Below are positions 35,946 to 48,107 of a stretch of DNA of 55,875 nucleotides, piece by piece; the first letter of the stretch is position 1, and every line of letters starts with the position of its first letter. The DNA lies in NCBI RefSeq assembly GCF_001039355.2, contig NW_019776046.1:572726-628600 (forward strand). Direction: 5' to 3'. The stretch is from Lingula anatina (lineage: Eukaryota; Brachiopoda; Lingulata; Lingulida; Lingulidae). The notes beneath the pieces are model-generated. The model was not told the origin of the DNA, searched no databases, and saw nothing but the letters and a program-made list of their open reading frames with translations. The translations under genes and the position numbers were made by a program.

Positions 35946-36000
35946 CACGCACACACACACATGCACACACACACATGCACGCACACACACAGACAAACAC
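35889..36000. repeat. (CA)n-rich tract with GCACACA variants
   Basis: Long CA runs with CATGCACG interruptions, about 110 bp. Confidence 0.9.
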
Positions 36001-36856
36001 ATACACTTGACTTATCTCTCAACAGAAACACACGTTTTCCCAGCTCAGGACACCTGGCTTCCCCCTATTATTACACCCTAATCACTTTCGGATGTTCTTT
36101 ATCATCCCACAGAACAACACTTACACACCTGGCGAGATGAAACTTGTGGGGTGGGGGGGTGTCATGACATGACGAACCGCTATCTAATACTATTGTCATG
36201 AGTGAGAGGTAACACGGCTCGTTCACACTAGCCTTATTTGGATCGGGCTAAGTTTGATCCAGAAATACCTGTCCCGGAAGCTTATCTGTATGTAACGGTA
36301 TGTGATTTCTGTGTTTTTGTTCATTTTTTAAAGCGTTTTCTCAATAAACAGATAAGGCAGTGGTCCATTTTCACATGGTAAACTTTTGTTTAAATCAGAT
36401 GAGCCTAATACTAAGCAGGAGTCTGTTAGATTTCCAAATGCCAATGATGAAGTCAAAAATAAAATTATTCCAGTATCAATTTGATGCATTTTAACTCACG
36501 TTTTCTTTTATTTAAGAACGCTGGATATTGTTCATGAAAAGATGTTATAGACATCCATGCATTTTGGTAACATCATGTTAGCAATCCCATTATGATGGAA
36601 ACTGACGGATTTTGTGTCACTATGATGAGACCGACTTCACTTTAGACCGAAGTGCAGTTAATTTTAACACAAGATCCATGGAATATTGAATTGAAATATC
36701 ACTCCTGTTTTGTAATATAAAAGAAATTGGTAATGTAACAGACAGACCAATGGCTACTTTACTTCAGTGGATTAATAGTTGAATCGAAACAAGGAAATGA
36801 AAATCTTTGAAAGGAACTCCTTAGTTGAAGATGACAAAATTAGTCGGTTCCCTTTT

Positions 36857-36919
<63 letters not shown>

Positions 36920-36922
36920 TTT
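36857..36922. repeat. (TTTA)n microsatellite
   Basis: About sixteen pure tetranucleotide copies. Confidence 0.95.
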
Positions 36923-39900
36923 GTGGCTAAAGATCTTTCGAGCTAATAGTGTGAACGTGCCCGGTTTCTTCTACAGATACATTCCAATGCATCACATCAA
37001 AGTACCGTTATCATGTGCTGCACGCATCGTTTCCAACAATAAATCTAAATTTCATCCAGCTCCACAGGTGTTTATTTTCCGGGATTATTTTTTTATTATT
37101 TTTTTTTCTCCAAAAGGAACACAGATGTCAACTACGCCGATAAATTTGCTTTTCATGTCGATCTATTTTGATCCGATAGGTATGAGAGACTCCACACATC
37201 GCGCGAATAAAGGACCCTGCGGGTTTTTGCTCATAAAAGTGAAAGGCAGGCGGAGAGAGCACTATTTATCGCCCACTCACCTGTAAACAACACGCCGAAC
37301 ACAACAACCCGGCAATTGTTTCGCTAAGCGGACGTCGCTCAAGGGGGAAACCCGCCTTACTCAATTAGGGCCAATTAATTTCATTGTTAGAAGTAAATAT
37401 TGAGACGCCCCCTGGCCGCATATCGTCTCAATCTCGCATGCGCAGACGAATTAACATGAAGTACACGGAGAAAAGTGTGCTGGACGCTGAATGGTTACGG
37501 TTACTTCAAGTTTAATTTAACCCCAAATGAAGTCTGTGAGTTACTAATTTTAGGAGCTGATAGTGATTCACGGGGAAACCGGTAAGTCTTTTAACCGCTA
37601 ATCGCCCTCCGTGAGGCGGGTCGAATATTTTACTTACTTAGGCGGTCTCCGCAAGTCGAGGAAGAGCCTTAAGTACGCGGAGAGATAGATAGATAGAGAG
37701 AGGGAGAGAAAAGACAGAGATATTCAGTGACGAACAGGGTGGTCTTGTTTGTTGCATAGCAACCAGTGTTATGGAGTGGCTATATTAGTATAACAAGTCA
37801 TCTCGTTGAACACGACAAATAAACGGAGAGAAAGACAAGGAACGGATATTTTCACCTCTCGCCTTTCCCTCAACGACGACACTCACGACAACGGCATAAT
37901 TAACGTGCGAGCAAAACTGAACGGGAACGTGCTGGGAGTTTTTGTAATGAGGTCTTCTCAACAAGGAACATGTGTTGAGCCAACGAGCACAAAATTACTC
38001 AAGTAGAGAAAGAGAGACAGCGAGCACTGAAATTGGGGTTTACAATCTCCAACACTAAACGTACGAGTTCGATAACGCCGGCTCTCTCTTTCTCTACCTG
38101 TCGATTCCACACTTCACTGTGTAATGAGGAATTATTGAATAGAGGCATTACACGAAGATAAACCCTCCCCGATTATAACACAAGGATTGCATCGGATTAA
38201 TGGGCCTGAGCCGCGAAGCCCAGAACACACACACGTAGCGGGAGGGCCGACCAACACAAAGAAAGGTTATACTAATTTATAGCGTTGTCGCGGCGCGTTA
38301 CATTTAGGAGCAGGGGCGACCCGTGTTTCGAAGTTCAGCTGCCGTTAAGTCCGAGGGGGAATATATTGACACAGCGTGGCTTAAAGGGGACCAGACAGAG
38401 GTCGGGGGACGAGAGAACCAGCGAAGAGGGAGAAAGACAGAGAGCGAGGGACTCAAGGATCACAGCGCACAGAGTTTCGCCGTGGATACGACGACAGGCG
38501 AATTGTAGAAGATAGATTGCCTGAGTTTTATCTGTATGTTCACTTATGAAAATCGAGGTGTGTGTTTTCAAAGAAAGTTAAATTGGCTATCCTTGTCCGA
38601 ACAGTAGAAAGTGTTACGTTGTAGAGGACGCTGTTGTTGAAGAAAAGTTGCACGGCAAAGACAGACGAAGGAATTACAACGAGAAGAGACAGAGGGAGAC
38701 TCGTCTTAACCTCTTCACACAGAACGCGATAAAACTTCGTTTGAGATCTACGTAAACTATTTCTCAGCGACGGCGTGTATTCAACGTGCGCCAAGAGAAC
38801 GGTGATTCAACAAACGGACACCGCCGTAAAACAGGTACACATTAGGAGAGGGGCTTTGTATGCTGTAATATTCAGCAGCTTAAACGGCTCAACTGACCAG
38901 CGGCGTCCAGTGTATGTTTGTGGTGGACAAAGTTTACTCACACAGGAAGTACGTACGGGGATATTACAGGCTTAGGCTGTGATACCTGCAAAACACGTGC
39001 CATAGGGGTCCTACACGTAATACTCGTGCTGCGGAATTTCTACGGGTGATTATCCGCAGAGCGAAGGGAATTGTTGTGTATTTTATTCTACAAGTTTTAT
39101 ATCGATCTACACGTGTTGGAAGAAGTGAGTGGATTAGTTTGGTTTTCTACAGATTTTGTAACGATCTGCTTAGATATAGGATTTTTCGCGAAAGTCTGTG
39201 CCTTCTACACTTATCGGACGGAGAAGTTTTATTGCCTAATTATCTACGGAATTTATATCTACAGTTGTTAATTGAGGAGGATTTGTCGTCCTACTTGGCA
39301 TAAATCGTACGAGTGTTCTGAAAAATTGGGTTTATTTTGACTTCGAACTCAAAGAGGTTTATCAAGATTTAAAATTCTGTTGAATGAGAAAAGTGCCGTG
39401 TGTGTAATATTGAGGGAATTTAGAACAAAGGTCTGCCTTTTGGACAAGGAAAGGGAAAAGTTTGTTTTCATGATGTACTGCAGATTTCTGATATAAGCAC
39501 ATAGAAACGGGGCGAATAGGATTAAGCTTGCGTAACAGTCTACAGGTGGAGGAAGTTTTAGCGAATGAAAAAAAGACAAAACGTTAACGAAACGCACACA
39601 ATTAAAGGAAACTGATTAACAAAGAGCGAACTAAAGGAAAGAGTTTTTGTGAGAGAATCCACTGCAGTTTGAGAGTATTTATATTTATATTATTGTCGAT
39701 TTCGTTGCAGTTCGTTAAGTAAAAGAAAACTGATTTTTACATCCAGTAAGCGGATTGTTTCATCCATCTGGTAGATTGAGACAAAAGATCGGTTTGTCCT
39801 TGCCACAGACGACTAAGCGTGGGAAGACAGTTCATTAAAACTTCATCTCCTTCAGCAATAAATGTGCGGTGAATATTTTATTTTAGATCCTAGTTCAGTC

Positions 39901-40017
39901 AGAGCGGACAGTATCATAAAAGCACAGCATTTTTGATATCGCCTAAGCCAGGACAAAAAATTCTTGTTTTAAATTTGTTTTTAACCTCAGTTCATCACAA
40001 ATCGATTCTCCACCAAC

Positions 40018-40417
40018 ATGGAAACGTCTCACAGACTTCTAGGGAGCTTAATCGCCTTTTTGGCGTTCCTTACACTCAGTGGACATGCTTTTGACAGTGG
40101 CTTCTACGCCGACAACGGCGTTTACCAAACGATAGCCGTGGATCGAATGAGACGGAAAGAGCAAAGAGAAATGCAACAAGAAATTCTCACTCTTCTGGGA
40201 CTGCACCATCGGCCGAAACCGTTAACTCACGGGAGTGCAGAATCAGCGTCCGCGCCCAAGTTCATGTTGGATTTGTATAACACGCTTAAAGAAGAGGACG
40301 GTTCGATTGATGAGAAGTTGTTCACGGACGCGTTAAAGGAGAGGCATTTGAACAGCAGTTTGGGGAATGTGAAGACCATTGACGACGCTGACATGATCAT
40401 GAGCTTTGTGAATCACG
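40018..40417 (+). CDS. BMP5/6/7/8-like TGF-beta ligand, exon 1 (copy 1)
   Basis: The exon encodes 133 residues plus one base, ending at a GTAAGT donor (AATCACG then gtaagt). The start ATG has A at -3 and G at +4. Residues 1-24 are a signal peptide with a Leu/Phe/Ala core (LLGSLIAFLAFLTLSGHA). The rest is the start of the BMP prodomain, with QREMQQEILTLLGLHHRPKP, APKFMLDLYNTL and DADMIMSFVNH. These match the BMP7-group motifs REMQREILSILGLPHRPRP, FMLDLYNAM and DADMVMSFVN. The exon ends near the position where vertebrate BMP7 exon 1 ends. The mature cystine-knot domain would be in later exons, none of which is in this window. It is a secreted dorsal-ventral and growth signalling ligand of the family. 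Class assignment to BMP5-8 is from the prodomain only. Confidence 0.92.
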
Positions 40418-40850
40418 GTAAGTGTAGTAATTAAGCATTTTAAAAATGTGAAGTTTCCACTTTGCTTCTTTGCATGAACCGTGTACTCTTTTACAATCGT
40501 TTCTTCCTATTGTGTCAAAAAAAGGGCTAGGCTTTTCGTCCACCCCCTCCCCCCAACCGAAATTCCCTCCTAAAAGCGAGTGGACGCACGCACACATACA
40601 TGAATCTCATTACCTTTTACCTCTATATCAAAATGAATTCATATTAAATAAAAAGTTTTTTGCGGCGAATCTCGTCGCGATAAAACTTTTTTTGTTTTAA
40701 ATCTTACACCATGCGAAACACGAAAAAAAGGGCAACGAGATCAGAAAGGGGATCTCTGGCACACCTAAAGTTTCTCATTTACTCACACAGAAACAAAAGC
40801 ACTATTTCTGGATAGATAAATTGACTAACAAATACACCAGCACTGCCTTA

Positions 40851-41105
40851 GACCCCATTCCCATACCTAGATCGATCCAGCAAGATCGACCAATACCGAG
40901 GGGATTCTCGCTAAATTACATTCAGCTTAAACGGCTTAGATGTCTGGCACGCCTACTGACGCTGCTAAACGATAATTAATTACCCCCTAATAGCTTTAGT
41001 GGGCGTGTCAGACATCTAAGCGGCTTAAGCTAAGTGCAATTTAGCGAGAATCTCCTCGGAGATGGACCGATCCTGCTAGATCGATCTAGGTATGGGGATG
41101 GGGTC
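40851..41105. mobile_element. Foldback MITE, family 1, in BMP intron 1 (copy 1)
   Basis: It starts GACCCCATTCCCATACCTAG and ends CTAGGTATGGGGATGGGGTC, with matching inner arms as in the element at 34801. Flanks are TTA on the left and ATA on the right, a decayed 3-bp duplication. The same insertion is present in the second copy, so it predates the divergence of the two copies. Confidence 0.85.
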
Positions 41106-41280
41106 ATATGTATCAGCACCATCTTAAGCACCGGTTGGTGCTATGTGATGGGCGCGTTTAGTACCGCCCCTAAAACCCGATATGCACGTACGCACAAATA
41201 CGCACACAAACGCCATATGCTCAAGTAATCAAGCACTAGCGCTCTAAGACAAGTGCTAATACATTACTTGGACACATACA

Positions 41281-41286
41281 TGCGCG

Positions 41287-41328
<42 letters not shown>
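41281..41328. repeat. (CG)n(CA)n microsatellite
   Basis: Alternating purine-pyrimidine DNA, GCGCGC running into CACACA. The second copy lacks most of it (near 46827), a clear length difference between the copies. Confidence 0.9.
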
Positions 41329-41391
41329 TATATATGGCAACCAGACGCAACACACCGACAAACACATATCGTGAATGCTAACGCACTCACA

Positions 41392-41422
<31 letters not shown>

Positions 41423-43689
41423 ACTGCATTCCAACCACGCGTGAACTGACGGCCTCAATTTTCACACCATTCCCTTTTCTCCCTTTTGCAAACATTGGCC
41501 GGGGTGTCAAATACTCAGCTTGGTACAATTTAATCGGCTTGTTTAAGATGTTAATAGTCACAATTGAAACAACACACCTGCATCATTAGTTTGCCACGCA
41601 GCTATCAGCCTGTCTGCTGTCTTCATCAGTGTCAGTGTCAATTTTTCCTGTACCCTCTCGCGAGAGCTCAGGTTCAAGGTTAATTCATACGATAGTTTTT
41701 TAAAAGGAAAATGATAAGCGTAAAGCTGGTTTAATCGGTTGCGATGTCGTGGATGTGACAAATTGTTACCAGTATGCCCCATACATTGATGTCATTATTG
41801 GCAAATACTTTATTATTGGATTGATAAATATAAAAAATGGATATATAATGATGAGGAAGCAATAATGAAGGGAGAGCTAAGCCGCTGCGTGGGGTTATTT
41901 TCTGAATATGAAAGGAGCAGAGGTTTAGTACAAGATAATTGAATATAAAATGACATAATTGTATATGAAAGGGAAGGTAAACCATTTTGCAGTATTAAAG
42001 GAATTGCCCAATTCAGTTGCTCAGGTCAAAAATTTACAATTTTATCTGATTCTAGATCTGGAATTTTGTGCCGTAAAACATATTAAATTTTGTCATTTAT
42101 GTTCGCTGAGGAGCAAATGTTGGTGACAGTTGTAGAACGTCATTGTGAGCATGAGTATGGAAAAGTTCTCCGTCGTCTGTAGGAGAGACTATTGACTTGC
42201 TTATCGTTGAGGAAAAGTGACAATAACTAATGTGAGGAGTTCCTGCAAATTAGCACACCGCCACAATCCAATGTCTGTTCTCATTACTGAAAGTGCCGTG
42301 TTTTTACTTTTTTCTTTTTTTTTTAATATTTGGTTTCTATCGATCACTGATTCAAACTTTTTCGCATATCCATGTTGTAGTCTCTCACGTTTTTGATGGA
42401 TGTTTTAAAATTGACAAAAGCCGTAATACTTTAAGAAATATAAATGGAACAGCAGGTTATTATAAATAGCCAAATAGGGTGGACTTATAGATGAATTTTA
42501 ATTCTGAAAAAATGAAAGTTAAAATGACAGACGAAAGATTGAACGAGAGAGAGAGAGAGAAGAAGAAGAAGAGAGAGATCCTGAATTCGCAGGACGTCCC
42601 ATATATAGACACATAATGCGTCTGACCAGTCGGACAGCATTTTGTAAGTGCCAAATCACTTTGGCAAGATTTTCCCGCACCAAGCCTGCGGCTGATATAA
42701 AGTTATGGACAAGCTTTGTACTCAATATCACTGCCAGATATAACACCTGTGCCCCCCTCCCCCCCCCCCCACCTCCAAAAAAATCTCCTTTGAAACTGGA
42801 TTGCAGTCCAGCATGTCTCCTGTGATGAGGACTGAAACGCACTCTGTGAAAATGACTTGAACACGGCACATGAAGACATCAAATCTTTTTTCAAGTAGGC
42901 GTTGGCAACTGCACCGCAGCTACTGCCATAAACTGTCAGCAATAATCATCTCAGCGTTCAGTCTTTACTAACACTTGTGTTCAGAGGTACTTTAGAAGAG
43001 AATAGTTTGGTTAACAGTCATCTTGAGAGAATGGTTCCACAGGCTTTTGGTAGGAAAATGTCCGCTCTGAACCAGAACTCGCTTAAGGAGTATACCATTT
43101 CTCAAGTTGGGTCTACCGAGCGGAAAAATATTTTTTTTCTGAAAAAAAAAAATTTGTCACTTTAAAATTGCTCGCTGCGGGTCTGTTTCATATGTAATGA
43201 TATAGTTAGGTCTACACAGATACTTGACTTTAAAGACAGCCTCAGTGGGTTAGACCCTTCAAATAGCAAGAAAATGAATTTTCCTGGAAACCTCACCAGT
43301 TGATTCAGCTGATTCAGTGGTCATTCATTTAAAGGCATCCATTAGACATGTTTGCAGCACAAACATAATTTTCCTGGTAATTTTAGTCTTGTTATACCCC
43401 ATCCAAAACCATTGAAAAATCGTTACCTATGAATGTTTATAATTTTTGTTATATAGAGGTCTAATGCCCATTGTGTAACTTACAGATGTTGAGCACATCA
43501 ATTATGAGAAAGAAAAGCAGAGTATATTGACAAAAATCATAAAACGCCCTCAATTAATGTAGACAAACAAAATGGTTTAAAAGTAGATTTTAACATAGAG
43601 AAACTGTTTCTATCAGATTTTTGCCACTTCAAGTTAATGTTCGCACACACAACTTCTTGTTAGTCACAGCTGACGTTTTGCACATTGGT

Positions 43690-43873
43690 AGGTCAAGGTC
43701 AAGGTCATTTGGAGTTTGTTGAATATTCCAGTCAGCGTCTGTTGTAACGCAAGGTCAAAGCAAAAGTCATTCGAATCCCTTTAAATACCCATTACAAAGA
43801 TTTAGACGTGTGCAAGACTTCTAAGTTAGCGTGCTAGAAGTCTCGTTGTAGCGAGAGGTCATGCACAAGGTCA
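43690..43873 (+). promoter_or_regulatory. Cluster of AGGTCA nuclear-receptor half-sites in BMP intron 1
   Basis: Three perfect AGGTCA copies follow each other with no spacer at 43690-43707; the junctions also read TCAAGGTCA, the extended half-site of NR5A and ERR receptors. A fourth is at 43752 (AGGTCAAAGC, HNF4/DR1-like). Two more at 43856 and 43868 form a direct repeat with a 6-base spacer. All six are conserved in copy 2 (from 49234). The regulatory role is inferred. Confidence 0.45.
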
Positions 43874-44447
43874 CACACAGCCCTTAAAATAATCACAGCA
43901 AACCTCTTAAAGTGTTCATGATTTGTTAGATAAACATTTCCACATCCTACTAGTGCTTTGATTATAGTAGGTTGATTTTTTTCGATGCATTTGGTTATAT
44001 TGTTGCAAGTAAACTGTATAAACAAGAGAAAGCAATTTTTAGAAAATCGCAAATGGTCTGAAATTCTTATTTCAGCTGTTTCGTGCAACCCTGAGTTTTG
44101 GAGGTGACTGTAAACGGCAACAGCATGCTGCTGATAGTATAGGAGTTAGTTGCCAGTAATCTCTGAAACTCGGACAGTTTTTGAGCCAGCCGCAGCGCCA
44201 AGCCTCTTACTGAAAAATATTTAACACCAAGTTACCTGATTAGGGCCTATATAAATTTGATTGATTTAGAAAAAAGCGCCCATGGTTTTGTCGAACGCTG
44301 TGGTCTTTTAGAGTTGTTCTGGGAGCGGTCCCTCCCACTTCACGTGTCCATATTGCAAGATGAGGTTAGTGCCTTGCTCAGATTGGTAGGCCTATATAAT
44401 CTCAGCGACATCCTAGCTACGTCTTCGACAATGTAGATACCAGTGAC

Positions 44448-44450
<3 letters not shown>

Positions 44451-44477
<27 letters not shown>
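44451..44477. repeat. (GT)n microsatellite
   Basis: A GT run in BMP intron 1; copy 2 has only a few units at the matching place (near 50003). Confidence 0.9.
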
Positions 44478-44478
<1 letters not shown>

Positions 44479-44677
44479 CACTTGCATGCTTGCGAAAGTG
44501 CATGCTTGTGTGTGTCTTAGTATTTTTTTTTCACAATTTTGGGTTTTTGGATAAAAAACTTGCGGTACCCTCTATTCCAGGGTCACAGAGAAAAAAAATC
44601 ACGAAATTTTCACAGATTTTTTTTGGGGGTTAATTCTCTGAACTTTTGTCCGGCAAGAATTTTGAAGAAAAAAAATG

Positions 44678-44749
44678 GCGTCATCGCTCAGCTGGTAGAG
44701 AGTCGTAGCACGGTCTGTCCGCAAACCCGTTCAAATGCAGTGCACGTGC
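44678..44749 (+). repeat. tRNA-derived relic or SINE head (copy 1)
   Basis: TCGCTCAGCTGGTAGAG (44684-44700) looks like a tRNA D-arm and pol III A box. CCGTTCAAATGC (44727-44738) resembles the T-loop B box at tRNA-like spacing. The 5' and 3' ends do not form an acceptor stem, so it is not a working tRNA. It may be a tRNA-derived SINE fragment. Confidence 0.5.
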
Positions 44750-45011
44750 GAGGGGGCATGGGGCAGAGAAATCCCTTTGATGCCTTATCTCCATCCACGT
44801 GCTGAGCAAAAACAAACAGTGACCGTCGGCCCGTTAATTTGGGAAGATAACCAAACCATTTAACGCTGCGTTACGTCTTCGCTCGAAGGCGTCGGCTGGT
44901 GTTTTTCCTTAAGTCACTTTGATTGGAGACCGTTGTTGATTGCCTTACGAACAAACACAACGTGTAAAATTTAGCCCACAGCAAAATGGATTCATTTTGG
45001 GTGAAGGAACG

Positions 45012-45012
45012 N
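45012..45012. other. Single ambiguous base at duplication junction
   Basis: The only N in the window. It lies exactly where copy 1 ends and copy 2 begins, as expected of a minimal gap or join left by an assembler. Confidence 0.95.
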
Positions 45013-45538
45013 TATAAGCACATAGAAACGGGGCGAATAGGATTAAGCTTGCGTAACAGTCTACAGGTGGAGGAAGTTTTAGCGAATGAAAAAAAGATAA
45101 AACGTTAACGAAACGCATACAATTAAAGGAAACTGATTAACAAAGAGCGAACTAAAGGAAAGAGTTTTTGTGAGAAAATCCACTGCAGTTTGAGAGCATT
45201 TATATTTATATTATTGACGATTTCGTTGCAGTTCGTTAAGTAAAAGAAAACTGATTTTTACATCCAGTAAGCGGATTGTTTCATCCATCTGGTAGATTGA
45301 GACAAAAGATCGGTTTGTCCTTGCCACAGACGACTAAGCGTGGGAAGACAGTTCATTAAAACTTCATCTCCTTCAGCAATAAATGTGCGGTGAATATTTT
45401 ATTTTAGATCCTAGTTCAGTCAGAGAGGACAGTATCATCAAAGCACAGCATTTCTGATATCGCCTAAGCCAGGACAAAAAAATCTTGTTTTAAATTTGTT
45501 TTTAACCTCAGTTCATCACAAATCGATTCTCCACCAAC

Positions 45539-45938
45539 ATGGAAACGTCTCACAGACTTCTAGGGAGCTTAATCGCCTTTTTGGCGTTCCTTACACTGAG
45601 TGGACATGCTTTTGACAGTGGCTTCTACGCCGACAACGGCGTTTACCAAACGATAGCAGTGGATCGAATGCGACGGAAAGAGCAAAGAGAAATGCAACAA
45701 GAAATTCTCACTCTTCTGGGACTGCACCATCGGCCGAAACCGTTAACTCACGGGAGTGCAGAATCAGCGTCCGCACCCAAGTTCATGTTGGATTTGTATA
45801 ACACGCTTAAAGAAGAGGACGGTTCGATTGATGAGAAGTTGTTCACGGACGCGTTAAAGGAGAGGCATCTGAACAGCAGTTTGGGGAATGTGAAGACCAT
45901 TGATGACGCTGATATGATCATGAGCTTTGTGAATCACG
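45539..45938 (+). CDS. BMP5/6/7/8-like TGF-beta ligand, exon 1 (copy 2, probable allelic copy)
   Basis: Same 400-nt exon as at 40018, encoding the identical 133 residues. Seven bases differ and every one is synonymous (for example AGA/CGA for Arg, TTG/CTG for Leu). The donor is again GTAAGT. This copy is contiguous with the right-hand part of the window, so if later BMP exons lie beyond the edge, this is the copy physically joined to them. It is probably the second haplotype of one gene, not a second gene. Confidence 0.9.
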
Positions 45939-46396
45939 GTAAGTCTAGTAATTTAGCATTTTTTTTCAAAGAGAAATGTTTCCACTTTTCTTCTTTGCAT
46001 GAATTGTGTACTTTTTTTTACAATCGTTTCTCCCTATTGTGTCGGAAAGGAGGACAAAGCTTTCCGTCACACCCCAACCGAAATCCCCTTCCTTAAAGCT
46101 AGTGGACGCAAGCACACATACATCAATCTCTTTATCTTTTACCGCTTTATCAAATTGAATTCATATTAAATGAACCAACTTTCTTACAGTGGTACGCATC
46201 GCGATAAAACTTCTTTTGTTTTAAATTTTACCCCATGCGAAACATGAAGAAAGGGCAACGAGATCAAAAAGGGGATCTCTGGCACACCCAAAGTTTCACA
46301 TATAAACTTCTTTCGGGGCCTCCTTTACTCAGACAGAAACAAAAGCACTATATCTAGATAGATAAATTGACTAACAAATACACCATCACTGTCTAA

Positions 46397-46654
46397 GAGC
46401 CCATTCCCATACCTAGATCGATCCAGCAAGATCGACCAATATCCACCGAGGGGATTCTCGCCATATTACATTCAGCTTAAGCGGCTTAGATGTCTGACAC
46501 GTCTACTGACGCTGCTAAACGATAATTAATTACCCCCTAACAGCTTCAGTAGGCGTGCCAGTCATCTAAGCTGCTCAAGCTAAGTGCAATTTAGCGAGAA
46601 TCTCCTCGGAGGTGGAAAATCCTGCTAGATCGATCTAGGTATGGAGATGGGGTC
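46397..46654. mobile_element. Foldback MITE, family 1, in BMP intron 1 (copy 2)
   Basis: The counterpart of the element at 40851, with a start changed to GAGCCCATTCCC and an end reading GGAGATGGGGTC. The arms and centre are the same with scattered changes. Confidence 0.85.
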
Positions 46655-48045
46655 ATATGTATCAGCACCATCTTAAGCTCTTGTTGGTGCTATGTGATGG
46701 GCGAGTTTAGTGCCGCCCCTAAAACCCGATATGCACGTACACACAAACGCCATATGCTCAAGTAATAATATTTCACACCAGCATGAGCGCTAAAAGACAA
46801 GTGCAAATACATTACTTGGATACACTCACGCACACGCGCGCGCGCGGGCACACAGATATTAATGGCAACCAGACGCAGCACACCGACAAACACATATCGC
46901 GAATGCTAACACACACACACACACACACTGCATTCCAACCACGCGTGAACTGACGGCTTCAATTTTCACACCATTCCTTCCTCTCCCTTTTGCAAACATT
47001 GGCCGGGGTGTCAAATACTCAGCTTGGTACAATTTAATCGGCTTGTTTAAGATGTTAATAGTCACAATTGAAACAACACACCTGCATCATTAGTTTGCCA
47101 CGCAGCTATCAGCCTGTCTGCTGTCTTCATCAGTGTCAGTGTCAATTTTTCCTGTACCCTCTCGCGAGGGCTCAGGCTGAAGGTTAATTCATACGATACG
47201 TTTTTTAAAAGGAAAATGATAAGCGTAAAGCTGGTTTAATCGGTTGCGATGTCGTGGATGTGACAAATTGTTACCAGTATGCCCCATACATTGATGTCAT
47301 TATTGGCAAATACTTTATTATTGGATTGATAAATATAAAAAATGGATATATAATGATGAGGAAGCAATAATGAAGGGAGAGCTAAGCCGCTGCGTGGGGT
47401 TATTTTCTGAATATGAAAGTAGCAGTGGTTTAGTACAAGATAATTGAATATAAAATGACATAATTATATATGAAAGGGAAGGTAAACCATTTTGCAGTAT
47501 TAAAGGAATTGCCCATTCAGTTGCTCAGGTCAAAAATTTACAATTTTATCTGATTCTAGATCTGGAACTTTGTGCCGTAAAACATATGAAATTTTGTCAT
47601 TTATGTTTGCTGAGGAGCAAATGTTGGTGACAGTTGTAGGACGTCATTGTGAGCATGAGTATGGGAAAGTTCTTCGACGTCTGGAGGAGAGACTATTGAC
47701 TTGCTTTTCGTTGAGGAAAAGTGACAATAACTAATGTGAGGAGTTCCTGCAAATTAGCACACCGCCACAATCCAATGTCTGTTCTCATTACGGAAAGTGC
47801 CGAGTTTTTACTTTTTTCTTTTTTTTAATATATTTGGTTACTATCGATCACTGATTCAAACTTTTTCGCATATCCATGTTGTAGTCTCTCACGTTTTTGG
47901 TGGATGTTTTAAAATTGAAAAAAGCCGTAATACTTTAAGAAATATAAATGGAACAGCAGGTTATTATAAATAGCCAAATAGGGTAGACTTATAGACGAAT
48001 TTTAATTCTGAAAAAATGAAAGTTAAAATGACAGACGAAAGATTG

Positions 48046-48048
<3 letters not shown>

Positions 48049-48089
<41 letters not shown>

Positions 48090-48107
48090 AGAAGAAGAAG
48101 AGAGAGA
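48049..48107. repeat. (GA)n(GAA)n tract, longer than in copy 1
   Basis: GA units followed by AAG units. The matching tract in copy 1 (42543-42577) is over 20 bp shorter. Confidence 0.9.

Larger units (their letters stand above)
32275..39491. other. Intergenic region and leader between transporter A and the BMP gene
   Basis: The two flanking genes are divergent: transporter A runs left from 32274, the BMP gene right. The stretch holds (CT)n at 33466-33545, foldback elements at 34801-35057 and 35162-35407, (CA)n at 35889-36000 and (TTTA)n at 36857-36922. From about 37300 the DNA is more CG-rich, and it probably holds the BMP promoter and 5' leader. Many small frames there are uninformative. 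No TATA box can be assigned with confidence. Confidence 0.5.
39492..45009 (+). repeat. Copy 1 of a 5.5-kb direct duplication spanning BMP exon 1
   Basis: From TATAAGCACATAGAAACGG the sequence is repeated at 45013-50535 with scattered single-base changes and small indels, mostly in microsatellites. Copy 1 ends at GGGTGAAGGAA just before a single N at 45012. See the finding on false duplication. Confidence 0.95.

Noticed and set aside
42811-42845. Hammerhead-ribozyme-like words (tgtgatgaggactgaaacgc), also in copy 2 near 48367
   Set aside because: The conserved CTGATGA core reads GTGATGA and no helix II can form between it and GAAAC. At best a decayed relic.
43834-44088. 84-residue frame on the minus strand, kept in both copies (also 49378-49632)
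   Set aside because: Preserved only because the copies are nearly identical. No recognisable domain, and it overlaps the half-site cluster in an intron.
44678-44749. Functional tRNA gene
   Set aside because: The acceptor stem does not pair and the anticodon arm is not convincing; kept only as a tRNA-derived relic.
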